From positions 15,835,001 to 15,899,000 of the forward strand of contig NC_088347.1 in assembly GCF_036884655.1 (NCBI RefSeq): DNA of 64,000 nt. The letters are read 5' to 3'. Made by a program: the position numbers and the translations under genes. Positions within the stretch are counted from its first letter, which is position 1; each line of letters begins with the position of its first letter. Below the pieces are notes generated by a model that made no database searches, had not been told where the DNA came from, and was given only the letters and a program-made list of their open reading frames with translations. The stretch comes from Musa acuminata AAA Group (taxonomy: Eukaryota; Streptophyta; Magnoliopsida; Zingiberales; Musaceae). This document shows positions 1-11,325 of the stretch, in pieces.

Positions 1-8
1 ATTCTGAG

Positions 9-1436
9 ATGGATTCTATGTACTCCAATAAGGTTTGGAACCTAGTTGATGCACCCGAAGGTATTGTACCCATCGGTTGCAAGTGGATCTTTAAGAAAAA
101 GATCGGAGTAGATGGAAAGGTAGAGACCTATAAAGCAAGGCTAGTGGCTAAGGGGTATCGTCAAAGGCAAGGTGTTGACTACGACGAAACTTTCTCACCC
201 GTAGCAATGCTAAAATCCATCAGAATTCTATTGGCTATTGCAACACACTATGATTATGAGATCTGGCAGATGGATGTGAAAACCGCATTCCTCAACGGGA
301 ACCTGGAGGAGGAGGTGTATATGATGCAACCTGAGGGATTCGTGTCCAAGAACTGCCCAGATAAGGTGTGTAGGTTGCTTAGATCCATTTATGGACTAAA
401 GCAAGCTTCCCGAAGTTGGAACATAAGATTTGATGAGGCAATCAGATCTTATGACTTCGTTAAGAACGAAGATGAGCCTTGTGTATACAGAAAGGTAAGT
501 GGGAGTGCTATCACCTTTTTGGTGTTATATATGGATGACATCCTCATCATTGGGAATGATGTAGGAATGCAATCCACAGTAAAGACTTGGTTATCTAGAC
601 ACTTCTCCATAAAGGACTTAGGAGAAGCATCCTATATCTTGGGGATTAGAATCTATAGAGATAGATCCAAGAGGATGCTTGGCTTGTCCCAGTCCAGGTA
701 CATAGAAACCATTGTCAAAAGGTTTGGCATGGAAAATTCCAAAGGGCGAACATGGATATGATACCTTATGCCTCAGCAATAGGGTCTATCATGTATGCCA
801 TGCTATGTACTAGGCCTGATATAGCGCATGCTCTGAGTGTCACGAGCAGGTATCAGGCGGATCCAGGCTTGGAGCACTGGAAAGCACTAAAGTGTATCCT
901 TAAGTACTTGAGAAGGACTAAGGATCTTTTACTAGTATATGGAGGTAAAAGCCTTAAGGTTGAAGGCTACACTGACTCAAGTTTTCAGTCTGATGTCGAT
1001 GATAGCAAGTCGAATTCAGGGTATGTGTACACCTTGAATGGAGGAGCAGTGTGCTGGAAGAGTTCCAAGCAAGATACCACTGCTGACTAGACCACAGAGG
1101 CGGAGTACATTGCTGCATCAGATGCAGCAAAGGAGGGAGTCTGGGTGAAGAAGTTCATCACAGATTTGGGAGTCGATACAGATAGCGACAAGTCGACTTC
1201 CTTATATTGCGACAACTATGGGGTGATTACTCAAATAAGGGAACCCGGGTCTTATCAGAAGTGTTCTGAGGAGGTTCCAGCTTATAAGAGAGATCGTAAC
1301 CCGAGGAGATGTAGCAGTGGAAAGAGTTCCATCCGAAGATAACATTGCAGATCCACTGACAAAGCCGTTGTCTCATTTTGTCTTTGAGCGTCACAGGGGT
1401 CTGATGGGGATCAGACACATAGGTGATTGGCTTTAG
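9..1436 (+). pseudogene. Cop-1 pol fragment: reverse transcriptase and RNase H, broken
   Basis: RT occupies 9 to about 735 and RNase H about 750 to 1436. Recognisable RT motifs are WQMDVKTAFLNG, YGLKQASRSW and the catalytic box, which here reads YMDD (about 529-540) where the sister copy at 31.9 kb has YVDD. RNase H shows TTEAEYIAASDAAKEGVW and ends with GDWL and a TAG at 1434-1436. About 75 bp present in the sister copy are missing near 740, which shifts the frame, and a TAG replaces a sense codon at 1088-1090. It therefore cannot give a full enzyme. The 5' part (gag, protease, integrase) lies beyond the window edge. Confidence 0.92.
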
Positions 1437-1450
1437 GTCAAGTGGGAGAT

Positions 1451-2943
1451 TGCTAGTCATAAGTGCCCAGCAAGCCAATCACGTGAGTGATGGCACGTGT
1501 GACTTGATACAGAATCTTTTTGCTTATTATATTTTGGCGTATATCACTTTATAACTATTGCATAAATGCATATATATTGTGATGTCCTTGGATTTGTGCA
1601 ATGGGAATCGGATCGTGATGAGATCACGATAATGAGATCGATTCACCTTTAAACACATATCCTAAATAATCCCGGTCATAGGTTACTCGAGAGGGACATC
1701 GTGATAACCGGATAGACTGGTGTGCTGTATACCCGTCCATATGATGGATGCAGCTGGTCTCATAGCTGCTCGTGTAGGGACACTATGGATACAGTACAGG
1801 TGCTCATTGGAGAATGAGTTCACTGATTGATCCACTTACGGAATGCTGGATGGTTGATGATGCCTTATTGTCAGACAACGATTCCGTAGTCCTAGTGGTG
1901 TATCTGGTTCTTAGACTTGAGACACCAAGGATGTCCTGTATGAGTGCTCCACTCTTTGATACCAGACTTATAGGTTTGGCTGTTCCCAGATCTAGTACAG
2001 CTGGTCATTGGGAGTGGTAGTCGACCTTACGAGGGCTATTGAGTGTCGATAGAGGATCATCCACTCTCGGTATCATGAGAGGAATATCCCATGTGTTCTT
2101 GCTCAGACAAATCCCTGGCCAGGGTCATTCGGGTTGAGAGAGAAAGAGTTCTCCGGGAGAATCCGATTAGAGCGAGACTCGAGTAGAAACCGTATGGGTC
2201 TGACAACACCATGCTCGATATACGGTCTCTGGGATATTAGATGGATGAGGGACTATAGGTACATGGTAACTGAGGACAGACAGGTCCAATGGATTGGATT
2301 CCCCTGTATCGTCTGGGGACTACGGCGTAGTGGCCTAGTACTTCCGTAGTCGATGAGTCGAGTGAATTATTACAGAGATAATAATTCACTGAGTTAGAAG
2401 GAGTTCTGACAGGTATGACTCACGGCCAGCTCGATATTGGGCCTAGAGGGTCACACACATATGGTAGGCATTGCGATGAGTAGAGGTTCGGATATGAGAT
2501 ATCCGACGGAGCCCTTGTCATATTGGATGCAGATCCAATACCCACTAGGGAAGGACCCATTAGGGTTTTGACACGGGATCTCTATAAATAGGAGGGATTC
2601 ACAGCCTCATAGGCTAGAGTCTTTGCTTGCCCTTCCTATTCTCCTCTCCCTCTCCACCTAAGAGCAGGCCTGGAGTTTTGAGGAGCGTCGTCGCAACCCT
2701 GCTGTGTGGATCACCGCTAGAGAGGAGGACACTTGACCTCCTTCACCCTCTCCTAAGGATCTGCAAGGAAACAGGGATATACGATCTCCCTAGGTAACAC
2801 AATCTCTATACGCAGTTTTATGTTTTTGCGGATTTTGCGCACCAATCTTCGCACGACGATGAACATCTTTTTGGGAATCGGGGATTTTTGTTTTCTTGTT
2901 CTTCCGCTGCGCATATGATGTCGCCCCCTATGATTTCCCAACA
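1451..2943 (+). repeat. 3' LTR of Cop-1 (1493 bp)
   Basis: It starts TGCTAGTCATAAGTGCC right after the purine tract and ends GATTTCCCAACA, giving the TG...CA ends of an LTR. A TATA box (TATAAATA) lies at 2583-2590, with a short 5' leader-like stretch and a CT-rich segment after it. The same 1.49-kb sequence recurs at 5301-6795 (inverted), 26587-28078 and 32949-34440, which fixes both ends. Confidence 0.95.
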
Positions 2944-3914
2944 ACTCCGGCATACATGAGGGTCATTCTATCACACGTCCACCCTTGTTTAATGAGTCGG
3001 ATTATACTTATTGGAAGACTCGTATGAGGATCTTCCTTATTTATATGGATTTCGAGCTTTGAACTATTGTTGAAAACGGATTTCAAAAATCTTCTCTTCC
3101 GATGAGCGAATGGAATGAATCGGATAAGAAGGTTTTTGCTTTAAATGCAAAGGCTATGAATGCCTTGTTTTGTGCACTAGACAAAAATGAATTTAATCGT
3201 GTTTCAATTTGTGATTCGGCTTTTGATATTTGGAGAACTCTTGAGGTCATTCATGAAGGCACTAGCCGAGTGAAAGAGTCCAAAATCAACATCCTTGTGC
3301 ACTCTTACAAACTTTTCCGAATGAAACCAAGTGAGTCCATCGGAGACATGTACACCCGGTTCACGGATGTCATCAATGGACTCAAAGCTCTTAGTAAAGA
3401 TTTTACTAACTTTGAACTAGTAACTAAAATCTTAAGATCCCTCCCTAAAAGTTGGGATCCAAAAGTTACGGCCATTCAAGAGGCCAAAGACCTTAAAACA
3501 TTCCCTCTTGAAGAACTCATTGGGTCTCTAATGACCTACGAAATGACATGTCAAGCTCATGACGAGCTCGAGAACCCCCTTTCAAAGAATAGGAAGGATA
3601 TGGCACTCACATCACAAGAAGACCACTTGAAAGGAACATCAAGTGATGAGGACAGTAACAATGACATTGCACTTTTGACTCAAAAATTTAAAAAATATTT
3701 AAGAAAGAATAAATTTAAAAATAATACAAAAAATAAATTCGAACACAAGAAGGACCAAGTAATTTACTATAAGTGCAAAAAATCAGGACACTACAAGAAC
3801 GATTGTCCTCAAGCCAAAAAGAGAACATCAAAGAAGAAGGCGCTCAAGGCAACGTGGGATGATTCAAGCGCGTCCGAAGAAGAGGAGTCCAACACCGAGC
3901 AAGTTGCTCATTAA
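2944..3914 (+). pseudogene. Sir-host gag, first part (UBN2-type capsid domain and zinc knuckle)
   Basis: This is the nucleocapsid/capsid protein of the SIRE-like host. The frame is entered a few codons after the presumed start, which Cop-1 removed. It reads through DYTYWKTRM, NAKAMNALFCALDKNEFNRV and KILRSLPKSWDPKVTAIQEA, all typical of the SIRE gag. A TGA near 3063 stands where relatives have Trp. The zinc knuckle near 3767-3810 reads YYKCKKSGHYKNDC, so the first Cys of the CCHC pattern has become Tyr. An acidic tail follows and a TAA ends the segment at 3912-3914; the next segment is in the same frame, so this is an in-frame stop rather than a gene end. Confidence 0.9.
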
Positions 3915-3920
3915 ACCCTA

Positions 3921-4493
3921 ATGGCCATCGAAGAAGAGGTAACGGATTTAATTGATGCAGATTTACCTTATCATGAATTATTAAATATTTTCCATGAGTT
4001 ATTTGATGAATGTAAGACAATTAGTAGAAAATATAAATTGCTAAAAAAGGAGCATGATAGTCTCACTTGTGATATCGATAAATTAGAAACTGAATATCAT
4101 GATAGTTTAGCTCCATGTATAAAATGTCATGATCTAGAATCTCTCCAAAAGAAGAACTTTCTACTTAAGGACACCTTGAAGAAATTCGAGGTTGGTAGCA
4201 AATCTTTGAACATGATCCTTACAAATAAGGGTCACGTTCATAAAAGAAGTGGAATCGGATTTGTGAGAAGTCCTCACCAAAATCCAACCACCTTCATTAA
4301 AGGCCCCGTCTTACATGTTCGACATCAAAGCAATTGTAACTTTTGTTGCAAATATGGACATAAAACTTATAAATGTCCATTCAAGAAAATTAGTCTGAAC
4401 AAACTAATTTGGGTTCCTAAAGGAACCATGATCAATTCTATGCAATATGATGAACAAGTTAAATCAGTTTTTAAGGCACCCAAAAGAAAATGA
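3921..4493 (+). pseudogene. Sir-host gag, second part with an intact CCHC knuckle
   Basis: It lies in the same frame as the preceding gag segment, seven bases after its stop. It has an acidic, coiled-coil-like stretch (ELLNIFHELFDECKTISRKY), a C-x2-C near CIKCHDLESL, and a complete zinc knuckle CNFCCKYGHKTYKC (spacing C-x2-C-x4-H-x4-C). The segment closes with a basic tail and a TGA at 4491-4493, where a Trp codon is expected by comparison with other SIRE polyproteins. A one-base shift near 4535 puts the following protease in another frame. Degraded minus-strand relatives of this segment occur at 35357-35566. Confidence 0.85.
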
Positions 4494-4539
4494 GTACCTA
4501 AAAATAATCCTTCTTATAGAAACATATACCATCACAAGC

Positions 4540-4638
4540 TAGGAGCAAGAGATGGTATCTAGATAGTGGATGCTCAAGACATATGACTGGAGATCCATCT
4601 CATTTCTCTATGCTCACTAACAAAGAAGAAGGGTACGT
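4540..4638 (+). pseudogene. Sir-host protease, N-terminal half
   Basis: The aspartic protease active site reads WYLDSGCSRHMTGD (about 4553-4594), with the D-S-G triad of copia proteases. The domain breaks off after a Tyr-Val codon pair at 4638, where the solo LTR 4639-11325 begins. The 5-bp sequence TACGT (4634-4638) repeats at 11326-11330, and the domain continues there. Confidence 0.9.
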
Positions 4639-5300
4639 TGTTGAATCTCGGATTTTGATTATAAAGTCAATTGTCATTTGTTATCTAATCTATATGTTGA
4701 GATAAGTGTGCAGGATTAACTACGATGAAAGTGAGACATGCAGCAGGAGTTGCGCCGGAGTCAAGACAATGATCACGTTGGGAGTTTGAGAGTTTGATGG
4801 AAGTTCGGACAATCATCGGAAGTTCTGCGGGAACAAATCCGAGAAGTCCATAAGCTTGCCAAAGAAGCTCGTCGGAACTCGCCAAGTGAATCGTCGCAAG
4901 TCTAGGAGTTTGCCGGAAGTCCGCAGGAGCATCACCGAGGGTTCATCGGATGATCGACGGAAGTTCGCCAGAAGCTCGCCGGAAGAAGCGATTGACGCAC
5001 CGGAACAAGTTGCAGTAAATGTCTTAGGAAAAATCGTAGTTAGCACACTGATTAAGTTGGAAATGAGAGGTGATCCCATTAACTTAATCTTGGGGCAATT
5101 GGGCCCCTGAAAAACCCAAATTGGGCCGAATGGATCAACTCATTCGGACCCTGATTTCTGCCAGGCGGTTGAACCGCCCAAGGCAGGAGGTTACACCGCC
5201 TGGGCTCAGTCTCCGAGCGAGACTGGGAGGTGCAACCGCTCCAGTCAGATGGTGGCACCGCTTAGGGCTCAGTCTCCGAGCGAGACTGGGCGGTGCAACC
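4639..5300 (+). repeat. Left part of the solo LTR
   Basis: It carries the conserved LTR start, the GATTAACTACGAT box (about 4714-4726), a stretch rich in TCGCCGGAAG-type repeats (4750-4990), and then GC-rich palindromic units of the type GGCGGTGCAACC (5158-5300). It stops at 5300, where Cop-2 starts; CAACC (5296-5300) is the presumed target copy for Cop-2. Confidence 0.88.
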
Positions 5301-6795
5301 TGTTGGGAAATCATGGGGGGGCGACATCATATGCGTAGCGAAAGAACAAGAAAATAAAAATCCCCGATTCCCAAAAAGATGTTCGTCGTCGTGCGAAGAT
5401 TAGTGCGTAAAAAATCCGCAAAACACAAAACTGCGTATAGAGATTGTGTTACCTAGGGAGATCGTATATCCCTGTTTCCTTGCAGATCCTTAGGAGAGGG
5501 TGAAGGAGGTCAAGCGTCCTCCTCTCTAGCGATGATCCACACAGCAGGTTTGCGACGACGCTCCTCAAAACTCCAGGCCTACTCTGAGGTGGAGAGGGAG
5601 AGGAGAATAGGAAGGGCAAGAAAAGACTCTAGCCTATGAGGCTGTGAATCCCTCCTATTTATAGAGATCCCATGTCAAACCCTAATGGGTCCTTCCCTAG
5701 TGGGTATTAGATCTGCATCCAATAAGACAAGGGCTCCATCGGATATCTCATATCCGAACCTCTACTCATCGCAATGCCTACCATATGTGTGTGACCCTCT
5801 AGGCCCAATATCGAGCTGGCCGTGAGTCATACCTATCGGAACTCCTTCTAACTCAGTGAATTATTATCTCTGTAATAATTCACTCGACTCATCGACTACG
5901 GACGTACTAGGCCACTACGCCGTAGTCCCCAGACGATACAGGGGAATCCAATCCATTGGACCTGTCTGTCCTCAGTTACCATGTACCTATAGTCCCTCAT
6001 CCATCTAATATCCCAGAGACCATATATCGAGCATGGTGCTGTCAGACCCATACGGATTCTACTCAAGTCTCGCTCTAATCGGATTCTCCCGGAGAACTCT
6101 TTCTCTCTCAACCCGAATGACCTTGGCCAGGGATTTGTCTGAGCAAGAACACATGGGATATTCCTCTCATAACGCCGAGAGTGGATGATCCTCTGTCGAC
6201 ACTCAATAGCCCTCGTAAGGTCGACTACCACTCCTAATGACCAGTTGTACTAGATCTAGGACAGCCAAACCTATAAGTCTGGTATCAAAGAGTGGAGCAC
6301 TCATACAGGACATCCTTGGTGTCTCAAGTCTAAGGACCAGATACACCACTAGGACTATGGAATCGTTGTCTGACAATAAGGCATCATCAACCATCCAGCA
6401 TTCCGTAAGCGGATCAATCAGTGAACTCATTCTCCAATGAGCACCTGTACTGTATCCCTAGTGTCCCTACACGAGCAACTATGAGACCAGCTGCATCCAT
6501 CATATGGACGGGTATACAGCACACTAGTCTATCCGGTTATCACGATGTCCCTCTCGAGTAACCTATGACCGGGATTATTTAGGATATGTGTTTAAAGGTG
6601 AATCGATCTCATAATCGTGATCTCATCACGATCCGATTCCCATTGCACAAATCCAAGGACATCATAATATATATATACATTAATGCAATAGTTATAAAGT
6701 GATATATGACAAAATATAATAAGCAAAAAGATTCTGTATCAAGTCACACGTGCCATCACTCACGTGATTGGCTTGCTGGGCACCTATGACTAGCA
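5301..6795 (-). repeat. 3' LTR of Cop-2 (1495 bp)
   Basis: On the + strand it begins TGTTGGGAAATCATGG and ends CACCTATGACTAGCA, the reverse complement of the Cop-1 and Cop-3 LTRs. The TATA box appears as TATTTATA at 5656-5663. Confidence 0.95.
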
Positions 6796-6809
6796 ATCTC
6801 CCACTTGAC

Positions 6810-7785
6810 CTAAAGCCAATCACCTATGTGTCTGATCCCCATCAGACTCCTGTGACGCTCAAAGACAATCTGAGACAACGACTTTGTCAGTGGATCTGCA
6901 ATGTTATCTTCGGATGGAACTCTTTCCACTACTACATCTCCTCGGGTTACGATCTCTCTAATAAGTTGGAACCTCCTCAGAACACTTCTGATGAGACTCG
7001 GGTTCCCTTATTTGAGTAATCGCCCCATAGTTGTCGCAATATAAGGAAGTCGACTTCTCGCTATTCGGAACGACTCCCAAATCTGTGATGAACATCTTCA
7101 CCCAGACTCCCTCCTTTGCTGCATCTGATGCAGCAATATACTCCGCCTCTGTGGTCGAGTCAGCAGTGGTATCTTGCTTGGAACTCTTCTAGCACACTGC
7201 TCCTCCATTCAAGGTGTACACATACCCTGAATTCGACTTGCTATCATCGACATCAGACTGAAAACTTGAGTCAGTGTAGCCTTCAACCTTAAGGCTATTA
7301 CCTCCATATACTACTAGTAAAAGATCCTTAGTCCTTCTCAAGTACTTAAGGATACACTTTACTGCTTTCCAGTGCTCCAAGCATGGATCCGCCTGATACC
7401 TGCTCGTGACACTCAGAGCATGCGCTATATCAGGCCTAGTACATAGCATGGCATACATGATAGACCCTATTGCTGAGGCATAAGGTATCATATCCATGTT
7501 CGCCCTTTCTTCTGGAGTCTTTGGGGACATATTCGTAGAAAGCGATATCCCATGTCTCATCGGTATGAGACCTCTCTTGGAATTTTCCATGCCAAACCTT
7601 TTGACAATGGTTTCTATGTACCTGGACTGGGACACGCCAAGCATCCTCTTGGATCTATCTCTATAGATTCTAATCCCCAAAATATAGGATGCTTCCCCTA
7701 AGTCCTTGGATCTATCATGGATGTGACCTGGCCTACAATGCCACAGGTATGCACTGTTCACCTCCTCTCGTTTCCTCTTAGACAC
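6810..7785 (-). pseudogene. Cop-2 pol remnant: GAG-pre-integrase fused to reverse transcriptase/RNase H
   Basis: The minus-strand frame starts with the GAG-pre-integrase motif AYLWHCRPGHIHD and within a few codons continues as the C-terminal part of RT (KDLGEASYILGIRIYRD). In the sister element Cop-3 these two motifs are about 1.69 kb apart, so the integrase core and the catalytic half of RT have been deleted; the joint is near 7710-7725. RNase H follows, with a TAG in place of Trp at 7189-7191, and the frame ends with GDWL at 6810. Without integrase and the YVDD box the product could not support transposition. Confidence 0.9.
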
Positions 7786-8191
7786 TTACATTCATGATAT
7801 GTGGAGTGGTGTCTAACATAAATAAACCATTATGCAATGTTCCTTTCATGATGATCTTATCATCTAATAATATCGAACAACCATTGTTCTCAAAAACAAA
7901 TTTATATCCACTAACTGTTAAACATGAAATGGAGATAATGTTTTTGATAATAGAAGGAACAAAATAACATGCATCTAATGCAATAAAAGCTCCACTAGGC
8001 AGATGTAGGGCGACCTCGCCAACAGCTAATACAGCAACTTTTGCTCCATTACCCATCTTGAGGTCCATCTCGCCTCTCTCTAGTCTCCTAGGCCTTGCCA
8101 GAACCTGCAACGAATTGCATATATGATAAGCACTACCGGTATCCAATACCCATGTGTTATCATAAGAGTCTGACAAATGGAGACTGATCAT
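7778..8191 (-). pseudogene. Cop-2 protease region
   Basis: The open frame contains NTWVLDTGSAYHICN, with the Asp-Thr-Gly active site of a retroviral-type aspartic protease, followed by a conserved VPSIIKNIISISCL stretch. It overlaps the pol remnant by a few bases in another frame, so the polyprotein is frameshifted here. This domain is better preserved than in Cop-3, where most of it is deleted. Confidence 0.85.
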
Positions 8192-8199
8192 GAATGTAC

Positions 8200-9018
8200 C
8201 TGAAGCTTCATCAAGCTTTTGTTTCGCCCTTTCTGCAAGGTACTCTTTGCAGTTTCTCTTCCAATGCCCATCTTTACCACAGTGGAAGCACTGGCCTTTG
8301 TCCTTGCTGGGTCTTTCTTAGCAACCTTTGCTTTACCTTGTTTGCCCTTGCCCTTTCCCTTCTTAAGGGACCTTTATGCTTTCCTTTTCTTTCTGGTCTC
8401 ACCAGTGTAGAGAACTGGCTTCTCTTTCTTAACAGTACTCTCTGCCTCTCTCAACATATTGAGGAGCTCTAGGAGAGTCACCTCAAGCTTGTTCATATTA
8501 AAATTCATTATGAACTGTGAAAAGGAATCTGGTAGGGTCTGAAGCACAATGTCCATACACAAGTTATCCTCTAGGACCATTCCTAGACCTGTGAGTTTCT
8601 CTATCCACTCAATCATCTTTAGGACATGGTTCTGAACCGGTGTCCCCTCAGTCATCCTAGCGCGGAAAAGGCTCTTGGATATCTCATATCGTTGAGTCCT
8701 TCTCTGTTCCTCAAACAATTTGCGGACATGTAGGAGAATGGATCTGGCATCCATCTTTTCATGTTGTCTCTGTAACTCTGGAGTCATAGAGCCCAACATA
8801 TAGCACTGAGCAAGAGTGGAGTCATCAATGTACTTCACGTAGCAAGCGATCTCATACTCGCTTGCCCCTTCTTCGGGCGTAGGCATCACTGTATCAAGGA
8901 CGTACACGATTTTCTCCGCTGTGAGAACAATTCTCAAGTTACGGAGCCAATCCGTATAATTTGGACCAGTGATGTGGTTGACATCAAGTATGCCACGTAA
9001 GGGATTTGAATGCGACAT
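8200..9018 (-). pseudogene. Cop-2 gag
   Basis: The capsid domain runs from the ATG at 9018 (MSHSNPLRGILDV) to 8374, 214 codons, with motifs NYTDWLRNLRIVL and the MDARSILLHVRKLFEEQRR helix. A zinc knuckle ([18 protein letters not shown], compare 30007 onward) is encoded at about 8240-8290 in a shifted frame, so gag is broken near its end. This copy keeps the gag start that Cop-3 has lost. Confidence 0.88.
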
Positions 9019-10279
9019 TTTCTGAAAATAAAGATGTAGCAGAAATGAATAACATGCAGATTTTGCAAGAAATAAACTATCAAGATATGGACTTCTATCT
9101 TAATATGCTCCCACTATTTTACTAACGAGTCACGCGACACCCTCAGCACGTGAAACGGAAGTCTCCGGCAGACTTCTAGTGGGGATCAGGATCCAATCAG
9201 CGTCTTAGTGTAACCTCGAGGGACTCGACCAATCACACTAAGCCTAAAAGGTAGGCAACTCTTGCCGATCACAACTCCTTGTGATTCCCGTCCTGTTCGG
9301 CCTCCGAATCACCATGGCTTCGAGGGACTCGACTAACCATGATGCTCGGTTAAGTCAACACCTTCGTTACAAGATGAGTCTGATTTGATGATATACCCTC
9401 GAGGGACTCGACCAAGCATACCATGCCCTCAGGTCACCGGTGACATCTCTATGTCGGAAGCAAGATAGCGAATCGCGATATAGGTGAGTCTTGAGGGACT
9501 CGACCAACTCAACCTACACCGGGAATCGGTTCCTACTCATAACGATGGAAGGCCACGTGGGTCAATCTAATTGCCTCACGTTTACCGACTTAATATTATC
9601 GAGAGATGTTTATATAATTTGGTCTCCTAATATCACATGTCACACATATACATATTTAATATATATCTACATCGCATGCAAATATATATACATATCTAGT
9701 ATGTGTATAAGCAATCACATCAGATGATCATGGACCACAACCTAATATGATTATGCCCGAGCCAGTAGGTCTAATCACTCACATCAAGATCTATGTGTGC
9801 AACGGTGCATCTCCATGCTCTGTGATCGTCCATCTCGTCCTCGTCGGTTTCGTCGACATCTTGATGCATCTCCATGCATCACGATCATCCGTCTCGTGGG
9901 TCCCGCTATCGCATCCACGCTCCCACTGCGCCTCCTCATGTGATTATAACTTAATCATAGGCACGCAGGCCCGACAATAAACGAGAAATATAATGGAGGT
10001 TCGTAGACCTCAATAATAATAATCACAAGTAAACACATCACACGGTCCATGATCATCCGTCCACACATCATACATCACATGTATAAATAATCATCATCAT
10101 GTAGGACTACTAGATAATAATAAAAATAATAATCAACTAAACCTTTTAATTAATTAATATTTTTTTGAAATCAGTGACATGTAGGGAATTTCTCAATTCC
10201 TAAGGGTATTTTTGTAATTTGGATAAAAGACAGAAACTAGAATTTCTCAAATTCCGAGGGGCAAAACTATCTTTTGGAC
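9019..10279 (-). other. Cop-2 5' leader with repeated palindromic motif
   Basis: This is the untranslated stretch between the missing primer site and gag. It holds four copies of CTCGAGGGACTCGACC or close variants (9215-9230, 9319-9334, 9398-9413, 9490-9505), roughly 80-105 bp apart, then AT-rich sequence with TATATATACA tracts (9640-9710). I found no credible gene in it. The short open frames at 9491-9980 are on the opposite strand. Confidence 0.8.
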
Positions 10280-11325
10280 AAAAGTCAAGAGGTGCAACTG
10301 CTTGAGCTCGGTCTTCGAGCTCTGGCAGGAGGTGCAACCGCCCTTGACAGGAGGTAGCACCGCCCAGAGGCTCAATCTTCGAGCTCTGCCAGGCGGTGCA
10401 ACCGCTCCAGTCAGGAGGTGCAACCGCCTGATCCCAGAATTCTGGGAATTGACAATTTTGAGCTCCAAATTTGAACTGGGTTGGGGCCTATAAATACCCC
10501 ACCCATTCAGCACTGAAAGTGTATCAACTTACACCGAAATCTTGATTTTTTTCTGTGATTCTTAGAGCTCAAAATTGTTGTAAAGGCCAAAAGTTCTTCT
10601 CCCTCTGTTCTTCCAAGTTCTGAGCTGTAAAGAGAGGAGAGAAAATTCTGTAAGGGTTGTCTCCTAAGCCCGTCAAAAGGAGTGAAACTGTAAAAGGGTG
10701 GTTGGCCTTTGCCTATTGAAGGAAGGCCTCTAGTTGACGTCGGTGACCTCGTCGGTGGAGGAAGCCAAAAGTGGAGTAGGTCAAGATTGACCGAACCACT
10801 CTAAATCTCGGTTTGCATTTACTTTGAGCATCTTATCTTTACTGCAAACCTCCTCAATAGCTTACTGCCTTCTGTGTTTTTACGAACGTGTTTCAAAGTT
10901 CAGTGCTTTCTGAATCGGGGTTTAAAACGTAAATCAATTTTATTGTATGAACGTCGTATTTCAGTTTGCGCTTACGTTCTGATTTTCATTATAACTACAA
11001 ACTACCTTTATATCTTTGCTTTAACTGCATCTCGCCTTATCTCAAGTTAAAGTGGTTTACGGATCAGCTTTTATACCGAAATCGCTTTTATCCTACGAAC
11101 GTCGTATTTCAGTTTGCGCTTATATTCTGATTTCCATCATAACTGCAAACTGCGTTCATATCTTTGCTGCATCTCTCCTAGTCAAAAGTTGAAGTGATTT
11201 ACGAATCGGCTTTCTTACCAAAATCACTTCTATCGAACGAAAGCAGTTTTCAATTTTAATCGCAGAAGGTTTTTCGCTGCACTAATTCACCCCCTCAGCC
11301 CCTCTTAGTGCTCTTGATCCTAACA
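10280..11325 (+). repeat. Right part of the solo LTR, with TATA box
   Basis: It contains a palindromic GC-rich array (10283-10435) and a TATA box TATAAATA at 10489-10496 in the context GGGGCCTATAAATACCCC. A U5-like region follows and the LTR ends CTAACA at 11321-11325, with TACGT after it. The region 10900-11280 has loosely repeated ACGTCGTATTTCAGTTTGCGC segments. Confidence 0.88.

Larger units (their letters stand above)
1..2943 (+). mobile_element. Cop-1: 3' half of a Ty1/copia retrotransposon, cut by the window edge
   Basis: Visible parts in order are reverse transcriptase, RNase H, a polypurine tract (1438-1450) and the 3' LTR (1451-2943). The gene order (RT-RNase H directly before the 3' LTR) and the protein motifs make it Ty1/copia; the Tork/Angela-type lineage is my inference from motif similarity. 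It belongs to the same family as the elements at 5301-10279 and 26587-34440, with near-identical LTRs. It is inserted at the start of the gag of the SIRE-like host that resumes at 2944. Its 5' half and left target-site copy lie outside the window; the right target copy should be the ACTCC at 2944-2948. Confidence 0.9.
5301..10279 (-). mobile_element. Cop-2: truncated Ty1/copia element lacking its 5' LTR
   Basis: This is a minus-strand member of the Cop family. Read along the minus strand it has a leader (10279 down to 9019), gag (9018-8200), protease (8191-7778), a fused pol remnant (7785-6810), a purine tract (6808-6796, reversed) and the 3' LTR (6795-5301). The 5' LTR, the primer site and the first part of the leader are absent. 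At about 10279-10287 the leader runs directly into the right part of the solo LTR, with a short TTTTGGACAAAAG stretch at the joint that resembles leader sequence nearby. A deletion after insertion, or a template switch, could explain this. Confidence 0.9.
4639..11325 (+). mobile_element. Solo LTR of a SIRE-family element, itself split by Cop-2
   Basis: Left part 4639-5300 and right part about 10280-11325 together form one LTR of roughly 1.7 kb. It begins TGTTGAATCTCG and ends CTCTTGATCCTAACA, and is flanked on both sides by TACGT. There is no internal region, primer site or purine tract, so this is what remains after recombination between the two LTRs of a full element. It lacks the roughly 330-bp segment found near the left end of the LTRs at 11412 and 17457, so it is a different subfamily. 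Confidence 0.88.
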
